Part shown: positions 16,591 through 25,473 of the stretch, piece by piece
How positions within the stretch are numbered: position 1 is the first letter of the stretch
Layout of the letters: every line of letters begins with the position of its first letter
NCBI RefSeq assembly: GCF_002205845.1
Contig: NZ_NISI01000006.1
Location: forward strand, 186,001-250,000
DNA length: 64,000 bases
Source of the DNA: Roseateles puraquae
Lineage (GTDB): Bacteria; Pseudomonadota; Gammaproteobacteria; Burkholderiales; Burkholderiaceae_C
Reading direction: 5' to 3'
Notes under the pieces: model-generated
The model's input: the letters and a program-made list of their open reading frames with translations, nothing else
The model's database searches: none
What the model was told of the DNA's origin: nothing
Program-made: the position numbers and the translations under genes

Positions 16591-17505
16591 CTACTCTGAG
16601 GCTGCCGCCAGGTGCTCCGCGAAAGCCCGAACCTTTGCTGAATGCCGGCGTTGGCTAGGACTGACCAGGTGCACCGGCATGGAGGGCGCCGGCCAATCCG
16701 GCAGCAGCACCTGCAGATCGCCTTGCGACATCTCGTCCTCAAACAGCCAAGTGGGCGCGAACCCTATCCCCATCCCCGACAGGACCGCAGCGCGCACCAC
16801 CTCGCTGCTGTTGGTCTGCAGATTGCCCTGCGCCCGGATCGTCACCTGCGTGCCGACCGCCACTGGTGCCCCGACGCCGGCGGTGAAGGTCCAGGCGTTC
16901 TGTGTCGCCAGCTCCGTGTAGACGATGCAGTTGTGACGCTGCAGATCTTCCGGCGCGCGCGGCGCCTTCAGACCCCGGGGCAGCGAGCGCAGGTACTTTC
17001 GGCTGGCGATCAAGGCGCGCTTTGTCGTCCCGATTCGGCGCGCCACCAGGGTACTGTCGGCCAACTCGCCGATGCGCACCGCCACATCGACACCTTGCTC
17101 GACGAGGTCGATGAAGCCGTCGTTCAGTCTCAGATCGATCTTCACGTGTGGGTGAAGGGCGAGGAAGCTCTTCACCTGCGGTAGCAGCTTCAGGCGGCCG
17201 AATCCGACCGAGGCGGCCACGCGAAGCAAGCCCGTGAGCTGCTGTTCGCCCTTCCGCAGGGAATTCTCGGCCTCGGCAATCTCGGCCACCAGGCGCCGGG
17301 CCTGCTCGAAGTAGCGCTCACCTTCCTCTGTCAGCGCCAGTGAGCGCGTCGTTCGATTCAGCAGGCGCGCGCCCAGCGTGCGCTCCAGCGCAGCAATCTG
17401 CTTGCTCACTGCACTCTGTGTCGCCTGGGTCTCACGGGCGACCGCCGAGAAGCTGCCGCTTTCGACCACCCGTACGAAGGCCTGCATCGCCGCCAGTCGG
17501 TCCAT
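16591..17505 (-). CDS. LysR-family transcriptional regulator
   Basis: A 304-residue LysR protein: N-terminal winged helix (FVRVVESGSFSAVARETQA, then QSAVSKQIAALERTLGARLL at about 30-49) and a substrate-binding effector domain. It belongs to the large subgroup starting MDRLAAMQAFVRVVE. It is divergent from the SDR dehydrogenase gene across a 118-base gap and is the obvious candidate regulator of the SDR-hydrolase-AhpD-EamA operon. The inducer is unknown. Confidence 0.93.
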   Translation of the reverse strand: MDRLAAMQAFVRVVESGSFSAVARETQATQSAVSKQIAALERTLGARLLNRTTRSLALTEEGERYFEQARRLVAEIAEAENSLRKGEQQLTGLLRVAASVGFGRLKLLPQVKSFLALHPHVKIDLRLNDGFIDLVEQGVDVAVRIGELADSTLVARRIGTTKRALIASRKYLRSLPRGLKAPRAPEDLQRHNCIVYTELATQNAWTFTAGVGAPVAVGTQVTIRAQGNLQTNSSEVVRAAVLSGMGIGFAPTWLFEDEMSQGDLQVLLPDWPAPSMPVHLVSPSQRRHSAKVRAFAEHLAAASE

Positions 17506-17543
17506 CCTCGCCCCTATTCATTCCTCGCTGGACTTGATGTTAG

Positions 17544-17557
17544 GACGAAATGCCGTC
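17544..17557. promoter_or_regulatory. Possible LysR operator in the divergent promoter region
   Basis: GACG (17544-17547) and CGTC (17554-17557) form a short dyad in the 118-base region between the LysR gene and the SDR operon. LysR proteins normally bind T-N11-A type dyads in such gaps. The match is short and given only as the most likely place to look. Confidence 0.25.
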
Positions 17558-17623
17558 TAGCGCGGCTGGCAGTCACGAATCACAGTTCGCTCATCGCAAC
17601 CGACTTCTTACCAGGAGCTACTG

Positions 17624-18379
17624 ATGAACACTTCCAAGACTGTGGTCCTGATCACCGGCGCCCTCACCGGCATCGGCCGCGCGACCGCACTGGCCTTTGC
17701 CCGCGAGGGCGCCGCCGTGGCCGTGTCCGGCCGCCGCGACGAGGCTGGTCACGCATTGGCCGCTGAGCTTCGCGCACTGGGAGCGCGTGCCGAATACCTG
17801 CGTGCCGACGTGCGCGTCGAAGCCGATGTACGCGCCCTCGTCGAGCAGGTCGTCGAGCGCTTCGGCCGCCTGGACGTCGCGGTCAACAACGCGGGCACGG
17901 AGGGCCAACTCGGATTGCTGACCGAGCAGTCCGAAGACAACTACCGCGCGACGTTCGACACCAACGTGCTGGGCACCCTGCTGAGCCTGAAACACGAGAT
18001 GCGCGTGATGCTGAAGCAGGGCCACGGCGCCATCGTCAACCTGTCCTCCATTGCCGGACAGGTCGGCTTCCCTGGCGCTTCAATCTACGTCGGCAGCAAG
18101 CACGCGGTCGAAGGTCTGACGAAGAGCGCGGCGCTGGAAGGTGCGGCCGCGGGCGTGCGGGTGAACGCCGTCGCGCCGGGCCCGGTGCAGACCGAAATGC
18201 TCGACCGCTTCACCGGCGGCAATGAAGACGCCAAGAGCGGCTTCCTGGCCAGCCTGCCCGCGCGTCGCGCCGGTAGCCCAGAAGAGATCGCCCAGACCAT
18301 CCTCTTCCTGGCAAGTGACAAGGCGCGCTTTCTCACGGGCCAGTGCGTCAACGTCGACGGCGGCTTCACCGCGCAATGA
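17624..18379 (+). CDS. Short-chain dehydrogenase/reductase (SDR)
   Basis: A 251-residue classical SDR. It has the cofactor motif TGALTGIG (11-18), NNAG (88-91), and the catalytic S-Y-K set with Y155 and K159 in SIYVGSKH. R37/R38 after the second strand favour NADP(H). The C-terminal FLTGQCVNVDGGF is typical of FabG-like oxidoreductases. CAGGAG lies before the ATG. As first gene of the operon it may make or use the ketone handled by the hydrolase behind it; the substrate is not predictable from sequence. Confidence 0.93.
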   Translation: MNTSKTVVLITGALTGIGRATALAFAREGAAVAVSGRRDEAGHALAAELRALGARAEYLRADVRVEADVRALVEQVVERFGRLDVAVNNAGTEGQLGLLTEQSEDNYRATFDTNVLGTLLSLKHEMRVMLKQGHGAIVNLSSIAGQVGFPGASIYVGSKHAVEGLTKSAALEGAAAGVRVNAVAPGPVQTEMLDRFTGGNEDAKSGFLASLPARRAGSPEEIAQTILFLASDKARFLTGQCVNVDGGFTAQ

Positions 18380-18417
18380 CAACTCCCGTCCTCTCTCAAC
18401 TCCCTCAAAGAACATCC

Positions 18418-19251
18418 ATGAAGTTCCCCCGCTCGATCCTCGTCGCCGCTACCGCGGCCATCGCCTTCGGCGCAGCCCACGCCGCCGATCCCGGTTACTT
18501 CACCAAGTACGACGGCATGCGCATGTCGCGCAACGGCGCCGGCGTGCTGCTGGTGGAGATGAACACCCAGGGTGGCCCGATCAAGTTCTCGGCGCGTGAA
18601 CACGAACAGTTCGTCGACGCCTTCTACGACATCGGCCGTGACCGGGGCAACAAGGTCGTGATCCTCACTGGCGCTGGCGGCCAATGGATGGGCGACATCG
18701 ACTTCGCGTCTTTTGGCAACGTGGCCGATCCTGATGTTTGGTCCAAGGTGCACGACGAAGGCACGCAGATCGTCGAGAACATCGCCAACATCCGAGTGCC
18801 GATGATCTGCGCCGTCGAAGGCAAGGCCTGGGTGCACACCGAGTACTGCCTGCTGGCCAACGTGATCGTGGCGGGCAACGGCGCCACGTTCCACGACGCG
18901 CCGCACTTCGCTGGCGGCATCGTGCCGGGCGACGGCATCTTCACAACTTGGTCGTACCGGGTCGGACCGACCCGCGCGGAGGCCATGCTGCTCGCCCCCA
19001 AGCCCCTGTCGGCCGCGACGGCGAAGGAGTGGGGCGCCGTGACCGAGGTCGTGCCGGATGGGCGCGCCACGAGCCGCGCCTACGAAATCGCAGCCGACTA
19101 TCTCAAGAAGCCTGAAGTCACGCTGCGCAACACCCGCATCCACTTCGTGCAGCCCCTGAAGCAGGCGTTGGTACAGCAGACCGGCTACGGCCTGAGCCTC
19201 GAAGGCGCCAGCGCTTCGGCCCTGGTCAAGTCGTTCAACGCCTCGAAGTAA
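18418..19251 (+). CDS. Exported crotonase-fold beta-diketone hydrolase, 6-oxocamphor hydrolase-like
   Basis: A 277-residue protein with a Sec signal peptide (cleavage after AHA, residue 22) and a crotonase domain. It lacks the usual second catalytic glutamate of enoyl-CoA hydratases: the position reads DAPHF. Instead it matches 6-oxocamphor hydrolase as I remember it: KVVILTG, DIDFASF, ATFHDAPHF and GIVPGDG. The residues corresponding to that enzyme's H45, H122, H145, D154 and E244 are H62, H140, H163, D172 and E262; spacing is the same to within one residue. This predicts cleavage of a C-C bond in a (cyclic) beta-diketone without CoA, in the periplasm. The start at 18418 is chosen because it gives the signal peptide. 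Confidence 0.8.
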   Translation: MKFPRSILVAATAAIAFGAAHAADPGYFTKYDGMRMSRNGAGVLLVEMNTQGGPIKFSAREHEQFVDAFYDIGRDRGNKVVILTGAGGQWMGDIDFASFGNVADPDVWSKVHDEGTQIVENIANIRVPMICAVEGKAWVHTEYCLLANVIVAGNGATFHDAPHFAGGIVPGDGIFTTWSYRVGPTRAEAMLLAPKPLSAATAKEWGAVTEVVPDGRATSRAYEIAADYLKKPEVTLRNTRIHFVQPLKQALVQQTGYGLSLEGASASALVKSFNASK

Positions 19252-19289
19252 ATCGTCTCCACCACGTTTCACCCACAAAGGAACTCCTC

Positions 19290-19832
19290 ATGAACACGCT
19301 TCTCAACGTGCCCACGCGCGATCAAGTCTCGCCCGCAAATCAAGCTCTATTCGACAACCTCCAAAAGGGGCTCGGCATGGTGCCCAACCTATACGCCACG
19401 CTCGCCCATTCGGAGCATGCGCTGGGCAACTACCTCGCCTTCCAGAACGCGAAGAGCAGCATCAGCGGCAAGGCGCGCGAGGTCGTGAACCTGGTAGTCA
19501 GCCAGGTCAACGCCTGCGAGTACTGCCTCGCCGCGCACACGGTCATCGGCGGCATGGTCGGATTCACACCCGATCAGATCATCGAAATCCGTCGAGGCAG
19601 CGCGTCATTCGACGCCAAGCTCGACGCGCTGGCCAAGCTGGTCAAGAACGTCGCCAGCGAACGTGGCCATGCCGATCCGTCCCTCGTGCAGGCTTTCTTC
19701 GCGGCCGGCTGGACGGCCGAGAACCTGGTCGATGCCATCGTCGTCATCGGGGACAAGACCGTCACCAATTACCTGCATGGCACGACACGGGTACCGGTGG
19801 ACTTTCCCGCCGCTCCCGCCCTGCCGGCGTGA
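19290..19832 (+). CDS. AhpD-like/carboxymuconolactone decarboxylase family protein
   Basis: A 180-residue all-helical protein with the redox motif C-E-Y-C-L-A-A-H: C76, C79 and H83. The motif is typical of peroxidase-related AhpD-like proteins rather than true carboxymuconolactone decarboxylases. AAAGGA lies 9-14 bases before the ATG. It follows the hydrolase gene by 38 bases and its stop overlaps the GTG where the EamA frame opens. A role in disposing of reactive or peroxide intermediates is an inference. Confidence 0.88.
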   Translation: MNTLLNVPTRDQVSPANQALFDNLQKGLGMVPNLYATLAHSEHALGNYLAFQNAKSSISGKAREVVNLVVSQVNACEYCLAAHTVIGGMVGFTPDQIIEIRRGSASFDAKLDALAKLVKNVASERGHADPSLVQAFFAAGWTAENLVDAIVVIGDKTVTNYLHGTTRVPVDFPAAPALPA

Positions 19833-19849
19833 TCTTTGCGCGCCCGCTC

Positions 19850-21127
19850 ATGGCACACCCGGCGTCGAACATGCCCCCCCGCGCAGAACATCTCCGGTTT
19901 GTCGCCGGCACGGCCGTGGGCCTGCTGGCAGCGGGTATCGGCGCCTCGTACACCGTGTTCGCGCGCTGGGGAATCACCCATGGGCTGCAGTCGCCGGATC
20001 TCACCGTGCTGCGCTTTGGCGTCGCGGGGGTGCTGACACTGCCCGTGCTGCTCTTCGCGTGGCGACGCGACGCGGCAGCCTTCCTCGCCCGCTGGCGTGC
20101 ATGGCTCCTGGTCGCGCTCCTGGCGGGAGCGCCGTTCGGATTGCTGATGTTCGGTGCCTTGCAATTCGCGCCGGCAAGCCATGCCGCCGTGTTTCCCTTC
20201 ACGGCCATGAGCGTGATGGGCATGGTGCTGGGAGCGCTCGTGCTGGGCGAGTCCCTGAGCGCGCGCAAGGTGGCGGGCATCGTCATCGTGCTTGCTGGCT
20301 TGCTGCTGCTGTCGGGCGTGGATGCCACAAGCTTCACGGCCCGAGCTGCGGTGGGCGATGCGATGTTCTTGACTGCAGGCACCTTGTGGGCGGGATTCGG
20401 CATCGTGCTGCGAAAGCAGCGGCTGGACCCCCTGCTCGCCACCGCAGTCGTCTCGCTCTCGGCACTGCTCACGTACGTGCCTGCCTACCTGCTGCTCGTC
20501 GGTCCCTCACGCCTGATGCAAGCTGCTCCGCTGGTGTTCTGGACCGAGGTGCTCGTGCAAGGCGTGATTGCCGGCACAGGGACGCTGTTCACCTATGCCA
20601 AGGTCGTCGCGATGCTGGGTTCGGCGCGCGCGGCCGTGTTCCCGGCCCTGGCTCCCGGATTGGCGGCATTGCTGGCCTGGCCCGTGCTCGGCCACGTGCC
20701 AGCCGTGGCCGAGGCGGCCGGCCTCGTCGTGGCGATGAGCGGATTGATCCTGGCCGTCGCGTCACCGACCCGGCACAGAGCCATTCCTTTCAACTGTCGG
20801 AGTCTTCTCATGGAAAAGCACAAGACATTGGCCGATCAACTGGCCGAATACAAGGCCGGATTCAAGCAGCGTGTGGCGCCAGAACGCGTGACGATGATGG
20901 AGGCCGCAACTGCGGATCTTCGTGCCAGCGGCGTCGAGGCCCGCGCGGTGCAGGTAGGAGCCAGCGCGCCGGATGTGACCTTGCCGGACGCCATGAACCG
21001 TCCGGTTCGACTCTCGGATCTGTGGCGTCGCGGTCCCGTGGTGCTGATCTTCTACAGGGACGGCTGGTGGCCGCAGGAAACGTCGCGGCGAACCAGACCG
21101 GAGCCAGTTCGCTCGTCTGCGTTTTGA
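19850..21127 (+). CDS. EamA/DMT-family transporter, open into a truncated peroxiredoxin
   Basis: The first ~320 residues are a complete EamA protein: ten hydrophobic helices in two homologous halves, with the usual FPFTAMSVMGMVLGALVLGE segment in the middle. Such proteins export small metabolites. No stop codon ends the EamA part; the frame continues directly into a peroxiredoxin N-terminus (ATG 20810) that has its own GGAG. The full frame is 425 residues. Either the EamA stop was lost or the two are a real fusion. The start could also be GTG 19829, which overlaps the AhpD-like stop. Confidence 0.75.
   Translation: MAHPASNMPPRAEHLRFVAGTAVGLLAAGIGASYTVFARWGITHGLQSPDLTVLRFGVAGVLTLPVLLFAWRRDAAAFLARWRAWLLVALLAGAPFGLLMFGALQFAPASHAAVFPFTAMSVMGMVLGALVLGESLSARKVAGIVIVLAGLLLLSGVDATSFTARAAVGDAMFLTAGTLWAGFGIVLRKQRLDPLLATAVVSLSALLTYVPAYLLLVGPSRLMQAAPLVFWTEVLVQGVIAGTGTLFTYAKVVAMLGSARAAVFPALAPGLAALLAWPVLGHVPAVAEAAGLVVAMSGLILAVASPTRHRAIPFNCRSLLMEKHKTLADQLAEYKAGFKQRVAPERVTMMEAATADLRASGVEARAVQVGASAPDVTLPDAMNRPVRLSDLWRRGPVVLIFYRDGWWPQETSRRTRPEPVRSSAF
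20810..21127 (+). pseudogene. Truncated peroxiredoxin (AhpC/TSA-like)
   Basis: MEKHKTLADQLAEYKAGF, then GASAPDVTLPDAMNRPVRLS and GPVVLIFYRDGWW match the N-terminal third of peroxiredoxins in which FYRGGWCPYC holds the peroxidatic cysteine. Here the sequence departs from the family at exactly that point (GWWPQETSRR) and stops at 21127. The catalytic cysteine and the rest of the domain are missing. This looks like a recombination junction rather than point decay. Confidence 0.75.
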
Positions 21128-21509
21128 TGACTACATGCATCTGTTGATTGGCGAGATCCTGCATCACATCAACGTCGCGTATGTGGATCCGTTGAAGATC
21201 GAGATCCTCACCGAGCGAACGCGGCGCGGGGTGCTGGAGTGGCTGATGGCTCATCACGACGTATCTTCTGCCGCGGTGGACGTTGACCTGCTGAAGGCCA
21301 GGTGCTTGGCCGCTGATGCCGCGTAGACGGCCTGTGACCCAACACGCGAGCCAGCTTTGGTCTTTTGGGTGCGCTTGCCAAGGTGCCGCACCACCATGCG
21401 CTTCAACACTTTGACATTCGCCGGGTGCCGAACGCGGTCGGGTGGTTCGATACATTGACCTCCAGTTCGACACTTTGTTATCAACCCCCTGCCTCAGGAG
21501 CCCGATCCC
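21128..21509. other. Junction region downstream of the truncated peroxiredoxin
   Basis: This stretch contains one small open frame, 21135-21326 (63 residues, starting MHLLIGEILHHINVAY), which stays open upstream past the junction and may be the tail of another broken gene. I do not recognise it. TTGACC at 21455-21460 is the best -35 candidate for the OsmC gene, but the -10 that would follow (TTATCA at 21478-21483) is poor. Confidence 0.4.
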
Positions 21510-21953
21510 ATGGACCACCCCCAAGTCACCCTCACCCAACGCCAGGGCTACCAGTTCGAGCATCACTACGGCGCCGGCCTGCCGGTGCTGCTGGCCGACG
21601 AGCCGGCGCCGCTGGGCACGGGCACCGGCCCGAGCCCGGTGGACCTGCTGGCCTCGGCGGTGGGCAACTGCCTGAGCGCCTCGTTGCTGTTCGCCTGCCA
21701 GAAGTACAAGGATGACCCCGGCGCGCTGCGGGCCGAGGTCAAGGCGGACGTCGGTCGCAACGAGCGCAACCGCATGCGCGTGCTGGGCTTGGCGGTGGAC
21801 CTGCACCTGGGCAAGCCCGCGGCCGAGCTGGGGCATCTGCAGCGGGTGCTCGACACCTTCGAGGACTTCTGCACCGTGACCCAAAGCGTGGCCGGCGCCA
21901 TTCCTGTGACGTTGCGGGTGCTGGACAGCACGGGCGCGGTCGTGAAGGGCTGA
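21510..21953 (+). CDS. OsmC/Ohr-family protein
   Basis: A 147-residue OsmC-like protein: GPSPVDLLASAVGNCLSASL carries the first catalytic-type cysteine, and the second appears in TFEDFCTVTQSV. Members are thiol-dependent hydroperoxidases. The gene is monocistronic, reads towards the glutamate dehydrogenase gene, and is ended by a shared bidirectional terminator. The start ATG at 21510 has CAGGAG 11-16 bases upstream. Confidence 0.9.
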   Translation: MDHPQVTLTQRQGYQFEHHYGAGLPVLLADEPAPLGTGTGPSPVDLLASAVGNCLSASLLFACQKYKDDPGALRAEVKADVGRNERNRMRVLGLAVDLHLGKPAAELGHLQRVLDTFEDFCTVTQSVAGAIPVTLRVLDSTGAVVKG

Positions 21954-21965
21954 CGCCGCAGGCAC

Positions 21966-22006
21966 AAAAAAGCCCGCCGGAAGCAGGCTTCGGGCGGGCT
22001 GGCTTT
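21966..22006. terminator. Bidirectional intrinsic terminator
   Basis: AGCCCGCC (21971-21978) pairs with GGCGGGCT (21993-22000), with an inner stem GAAGC/GCTTC. AAAAAA precedes it and TTTT follows, so it can act on both strands. It lies between the convergent OsmC and glutamate dehydrogenase genes. Confidence 0.9.
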
Positions 22007-22038
22007 TCAGCGCCGCAGCGCTGATCAACGACCGAGGC

Positions 22039-23310
22039 TCAGGGGTAGAGCCCGCGCTCTTCACGAGCCTGCAGCACGCGCGTGCAGGCCACCGTGAAGG
22101 CTGCCGTGCGCAGCGGGATCTTGTGCTGTTCGCCCGTCTCCCAGATGTGCTTGAACGAGCCGACCATGATCTTGTCCAGCCGCAGGTTGATCTCGTCCTC
22201 GGTCCAGAAGAAGGACGAGAAGTCCTGCACCCACTCGAAGTAGGACACCGTCACGCCGCCGGCGTTGGCGATCACGTCGGGCACGACGACGATGCCGCGG
22301 TCGGCCAGCACGGCCTCGCCGTCAGGCGTGGTCGGGCCGTTGGCGCCTTCCAGCACGAGGCGAGTCGTTATGCGCTTGGCGCGCTCGGCGGTGATCTGGC
22401 CTTCGAGGGCAGCCGGGATCAGCACGTCGCTTTTGACGTCCCAGAAGTCTTCGTTGGCGATCATGTCGCCGCCCTTGAAGCCGGCCACGCCGCGGGTCTT
22501 GGCCACGTGGTCGAGCAGGTCGGCCATGTCGAAGCCGTCGCTGTTCATGATGGTGCCGGTGTGGTCCTGCACGGCCACGACCTTGGCGCCGTTGGCGGCG
22601 AACAGCTTGGCGGCGATGGAGCCGACGTTGCCGAAGCCCTGCACCGCAATGCGGGCGCCTTCCATGTCGATGTTCAGGCGGCGCATGGCCTCACGGCCCA
22701 CCACGAACACGCCACGGCCGGTGGCGGCCACGCGGCCCAGCGAGCCGCCGAGTTCGATGGGCTTGCCGGTGACGACGCCGGTCGCGGTGGCGCCAGTGTT
22801 CATCGAGTAGGTGTCCATCATCCAGGCCATGATCTTGCCGTTCGTGTTCACGTCGGGCGCGGGGATGTCCTGGTTGGGGCCGATGATGATGCCGATCTCG
22901 CTGGTGTACCGGCGCGTAACCTTTTCCAGTTCCTTCATCGACAGCAGCGACGGGTCGACGCGGATGCCGCCCTTGGCGCCGCCATAGGGCAGGTTGACCG
23001 CCGCGTTCTTGATCGTCATCCAGGCCGACAGGGCCATCACTTCTTCCAGGGTGACGTCGGGGTGGTAGCGCACACCGCCCTTGCCCGGGCCACGCGTCAG
23101 GCTGTGCTGCACGCGGTAGCCCTCGAAGTGGGCGACGGTGCCGTTGTCCAGCTCGATCGGGATGTCCACGATCAGCGCGCGCTTGGGGCGGCGCAGCGTC
23201 TCCACCCAGCGGCTGAGCTTGCCCAGGTAGGGCTCGACGGCATCGATCTGCGACAGATAAGTCCCCCACGGGCTGTTGCGCGTGGGCGAAACGAACGACA
23301 GGTTGGGCAT
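22039..23310 (-). CDS. gdhA: Glutamate dehydrogenase (Glu/Leu/Phe/Val family)
   Basis: A 423-residue enzyme interconverting glutamate and 2-oxoglutarate plus ammonia. Visible are the substrate site [13 protein letters not shown] and the catalytic lysine in PYGGAKGG, followed by PAPDVNTN. The Rossmann motif is GFGNVGS. The length matches the hexameric short form. The start at 23310 ([11 protein letters not shown]) has GGAGC seven bases before it, so the longer open frame is discarded. It is monocistronic, with a strong terminator behind it. Confidence 0.95.
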   Translation of the reverse strand: MPNLSFVSPTRNSPWGTYLSQIDAVEPYLGKLSRWVETLRRPKRALIVDIPIELDNGTVAHFEGYRVQHSLTRGPGKGGVRYHPDVTLEEVMALSAWMTIKNAAVNLPYGGAKGGIRVDPSLLSMKELEKVTRRYTSEIGIIIGPNQDIPAPDVNTNGKIMAWMMDTYSMNTGATATGVVTGKPIELGGSLGRVAATGRGVFVVGREAMRRLNIDMEGARIAVQGFGNVGSIAAKLFAANGAKVVAVQDHTGTIMNSDGFDMADLLDHVAKTRGVAGFKGGDMIANEDFWDVKSDVLIPAALEGQITAERAKRITTRLVLEGANGPTTPDGEAVLADRGIVVVPDVIANAGGVTVSYFEWVQDFSSFFWTEDEINLRLDKIMVGSFKHIWETGEQHKIPLRTAAFTVACTRVLQAREERGLYP

Positions 23311-23481
23311 GAAATGCTCCGTAACTTTGAGTGGGGCGAACGGTAGCGCGAAGCGTCGCGCGGCAGACGCGGCTTGTCTAGCCAAGTGGTCATGCGCCTA
23401 TGCAAGCAATGCATGGGGTGGGTTGCCGAGTGAGGAATTCACGGCCTTCGGGGGGCTGCAGCCACCGAATACCATCCCTGC

Positions 23482-25473
23482 GTGACCTCTCTGGACCTCG
23501 CCCTGCTCTATCTGGTTGCCGCCGTGTTCGGGGTGGTGATCTGCCGTTCGCTGAAGCTGCCGCCTATGCTGGGCTACCTCGCGGTGGGGGTGCTGATCGG
23601 GCCGAATGCGCTGGCGTTCGCGCACGATTCGGCCAGCATCCAGTACCTGGCCGAGTTCGGCGTGGTGTTCCTGATGTTCGCCATCGGGCTGGAGTTCAAC
23701 CTGCCCAAGCTCAAGGCCCTGCGCACGGCCGTGTTCGGCCTGGGGATGTCGCAGGTGGTGCTGACCATCGCCGGCGCGCTGGCCGGCAATGTGCTGCTGA
23801 CGCTGGCCTTCTCGATGCTCGGGCGCGCGTGGGACTTGAACTGGGGCGGTGCGCTGGTGTTGGGCGCGGCGATGGCCATGAGCTCCACCGCCATCGTCGT
23901 GAAGCTGATGGCCGAGCGGCTGGAGCTGGAAAGCCCGCACGGCCGGCTGGTGATGGGCGTGCTGCTGTTCCAGGACCTGGCGGTGGTGCCGCTGCTGGTG
24001 CTGATCCCGGCGCTGAACAGCAGCGGCGGCGAGATGGCCGAAGCCCTGGCATGGGCCGGGCTGAAGGCGGCTGTGCTGCTGACGCTGCTGCTGTACGGCG
24101 GCCAGAAGCTGATGCGCTGGTGGCTGACGCTGGTGGCCCGGCGCAAGAGCGACGAGCTTTTCATGCTCAACCTGCTGCTGGTGACCCTGGGCCTGGCCTG
24201 GATGACCGAGCACGCGGGGCTGAGCTTGGCGCTGGGCGCCTTCGTGGCGGGCATGTTGATCGCCGAGACCGAATACAAGCACCAGGTGGAGACCGACATC
24301 CGGCCCTTCCACGACGTGCTGCTGGGCCTGTTCTTCATCACCATCGGCATGAAGCTGGACTGGCGGCCGCTGGTGGACAGCTGGTGGCTGGTCATCCTGC
24401 TGACGGCGCTACCCATCCTGGCCAAGTTCGCGCTGATCGCCGGGCTGGCGCGGCTGTTCCGCTCGCCGCCGGGGGTGGCGCTGCGCACCGGCCTGTATCT
24501 CGCGCAGGCCGGCGAGTTCGGCTTCGTGCTGCTGACGCTGGGCGCCCAGCACCAGCTCATCGCGCCGCAGTGGGTGAGCCCGGTGCTGGCCAGCATGGTG
24601 CTGTCGATGCTGGCCACGCCGCTGCTCATCCTGTACAGCAACCGCATCGTGATGAAGCTCTCCAGCAGCGACTGGCTGATGCAGTCGGTGCAGCTCACCA
24701 CCATCGCCAAGAAGAGCATCAAGGCCGAGGCCCACGTCATCATCTGCGGCTACGGCCGCTCGGGGCAGAACCTGGCCCGGCTGCTGGAGGGCGAGCACAT
24801 CCCCTACATGGCGCTGGACCTCGACCCCGACCGCGTGCGCCAGGCCGCGGCTGCGGGCCAGAGCGTGGTGTTCGGCGACGCGGCCAAGGTGCAGAGCCTG
24901 ATGGCTGCGGGCCTGGCACGCGCCAGCGCCGTGGTCGTGAGCTACCACGACACGCCTTCGGCGCTGAAGATCCTGCACCTGGTGCAGACGCATGCCCCGC
25001 GCGTGCCGGTCATCGTGCGCACCATCGACGACAGCGACCTCGAGAAGCTCAAGGCCGCCGGCGCCACGGAGGTCGTGCCCGAAGCCATTGAAGGCTCGCT
25101 GATGCTGGCCTCGCACGCACTCGCGCTGGTGGGTGTGCCGATGCGCCGCGTGATCCGCATCACCCGCGATGCGCGAGACCGCCGCTACGGCCTGCTGCGC
25201 GGCTACTTCCACGGTGCCGACGACGACACCGCCGACGAGATCGAGCAGGCCCGCCTGGCGTCGGTCACCCTGCCCACGGCCAGCCCGCATGCCGGCGAGG
25301 CGCTCGACGATCTCGCCCTGCACGCCCTGGGTGTCGCCGTGGTGTCATTGCGCCGAGCCAGCGGCAAGACCGTGATCGTGGACGACCACACCACGCTCGC
25401 GGGCGGCGACACGCTCGTCATCAGCGGCGTGCCCGCGGCACTCGCACTCGCCGAGGGAAAGTTGCTGTCCTAA
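23482..25473 (+). CDS. CPA2-family monovalent cation:proton antiporter (KefB/YbaL-like)
   Basis: A 663-residue protein: about 12-13 membrane helices (1-390) with GYLAVGVLIGPNALAF and GLEFNLPKL, then a TrkA-N domain (about 408-525; GYGRSGQNLARLL is the nucleotide motif) and a TrkA-C domain (about 590-663). This is the KefB/C-YbaL layout for K+/H+ exchange gated by nucleotide or thiol signals. The start is GTG 23482. No KefF/KefG partner gene is adjacent. It is divergent from glutamate dehydrogenase. Confidence 0.94.
   Translation: MTSLDLALLYLVAAVFGVVICRSLKLPPMLGYLAVGVLIGPNALAFAHDSASIQYLAEFGVVFLMFAIGLEFNLPKLKALRTAVFGLGMSQVVLTIAGALAGNVLLTLAFSMLGRAWDLNWGGALVLGAAMAMSSTAIVVKLMAERLELESPHGRLVMGVLLFQDLAVVPLLVLIPALNSSGGEMAEALAWAGLKAAVLLTLLLYGGQKLMRWWLTLVARRKSDELFMLNLLLVTLGLAWMTEHAGLSLALGAFVAGMLIAETEYKHQVETDIRPFHDVLLGLFFITIGMKLDWRPLVDSWWLVILLTALPILAKFALIAGLARLFRSPPGVALRTGLYLAQAGEFGFVLLTLGAQHQLIAPQWVSPVLASMVLSMLATPLLILYSNRIVMKLSSSDWLMQSVQLTTIAKKSIKAEAHVIICGYGRSGQNLARLLEGEHIPYMALDLDPDRVRQAAAAGQSVVFGDAAKVQSLMAAGLARASAVVVSYHDTPSALKILHLVQTHAPRVPVIVRTIDDSDLEKLKAAGATEVVPEAIEGSLMLASHALALVGVPMRRVIRITRDARDRRYGLLRGYFHGADDDTADEIEQARLASVTLPTASPHAGEALDDLALHALGVAVVSLRRASGKTVIVDDHTTLAGGDTLVISGVPAALALAEGKLLS

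Noticed and set aside
18418-19251. Enoyl-CoA hydratase
   Set aside because: A signal peptide and the replacement of the second catalytic glutamate by the H of DAPHF argue against a CoA-dependent hydratase.
19290-19832. Carboxymuconolactone decarboxylase in an aromatic degradation pathway
   Set aside because: The C-x-x-C-x-x-x-H motif indicates the redox AhpD-like branch, and no protocatechuate-pathway genes are nearby.
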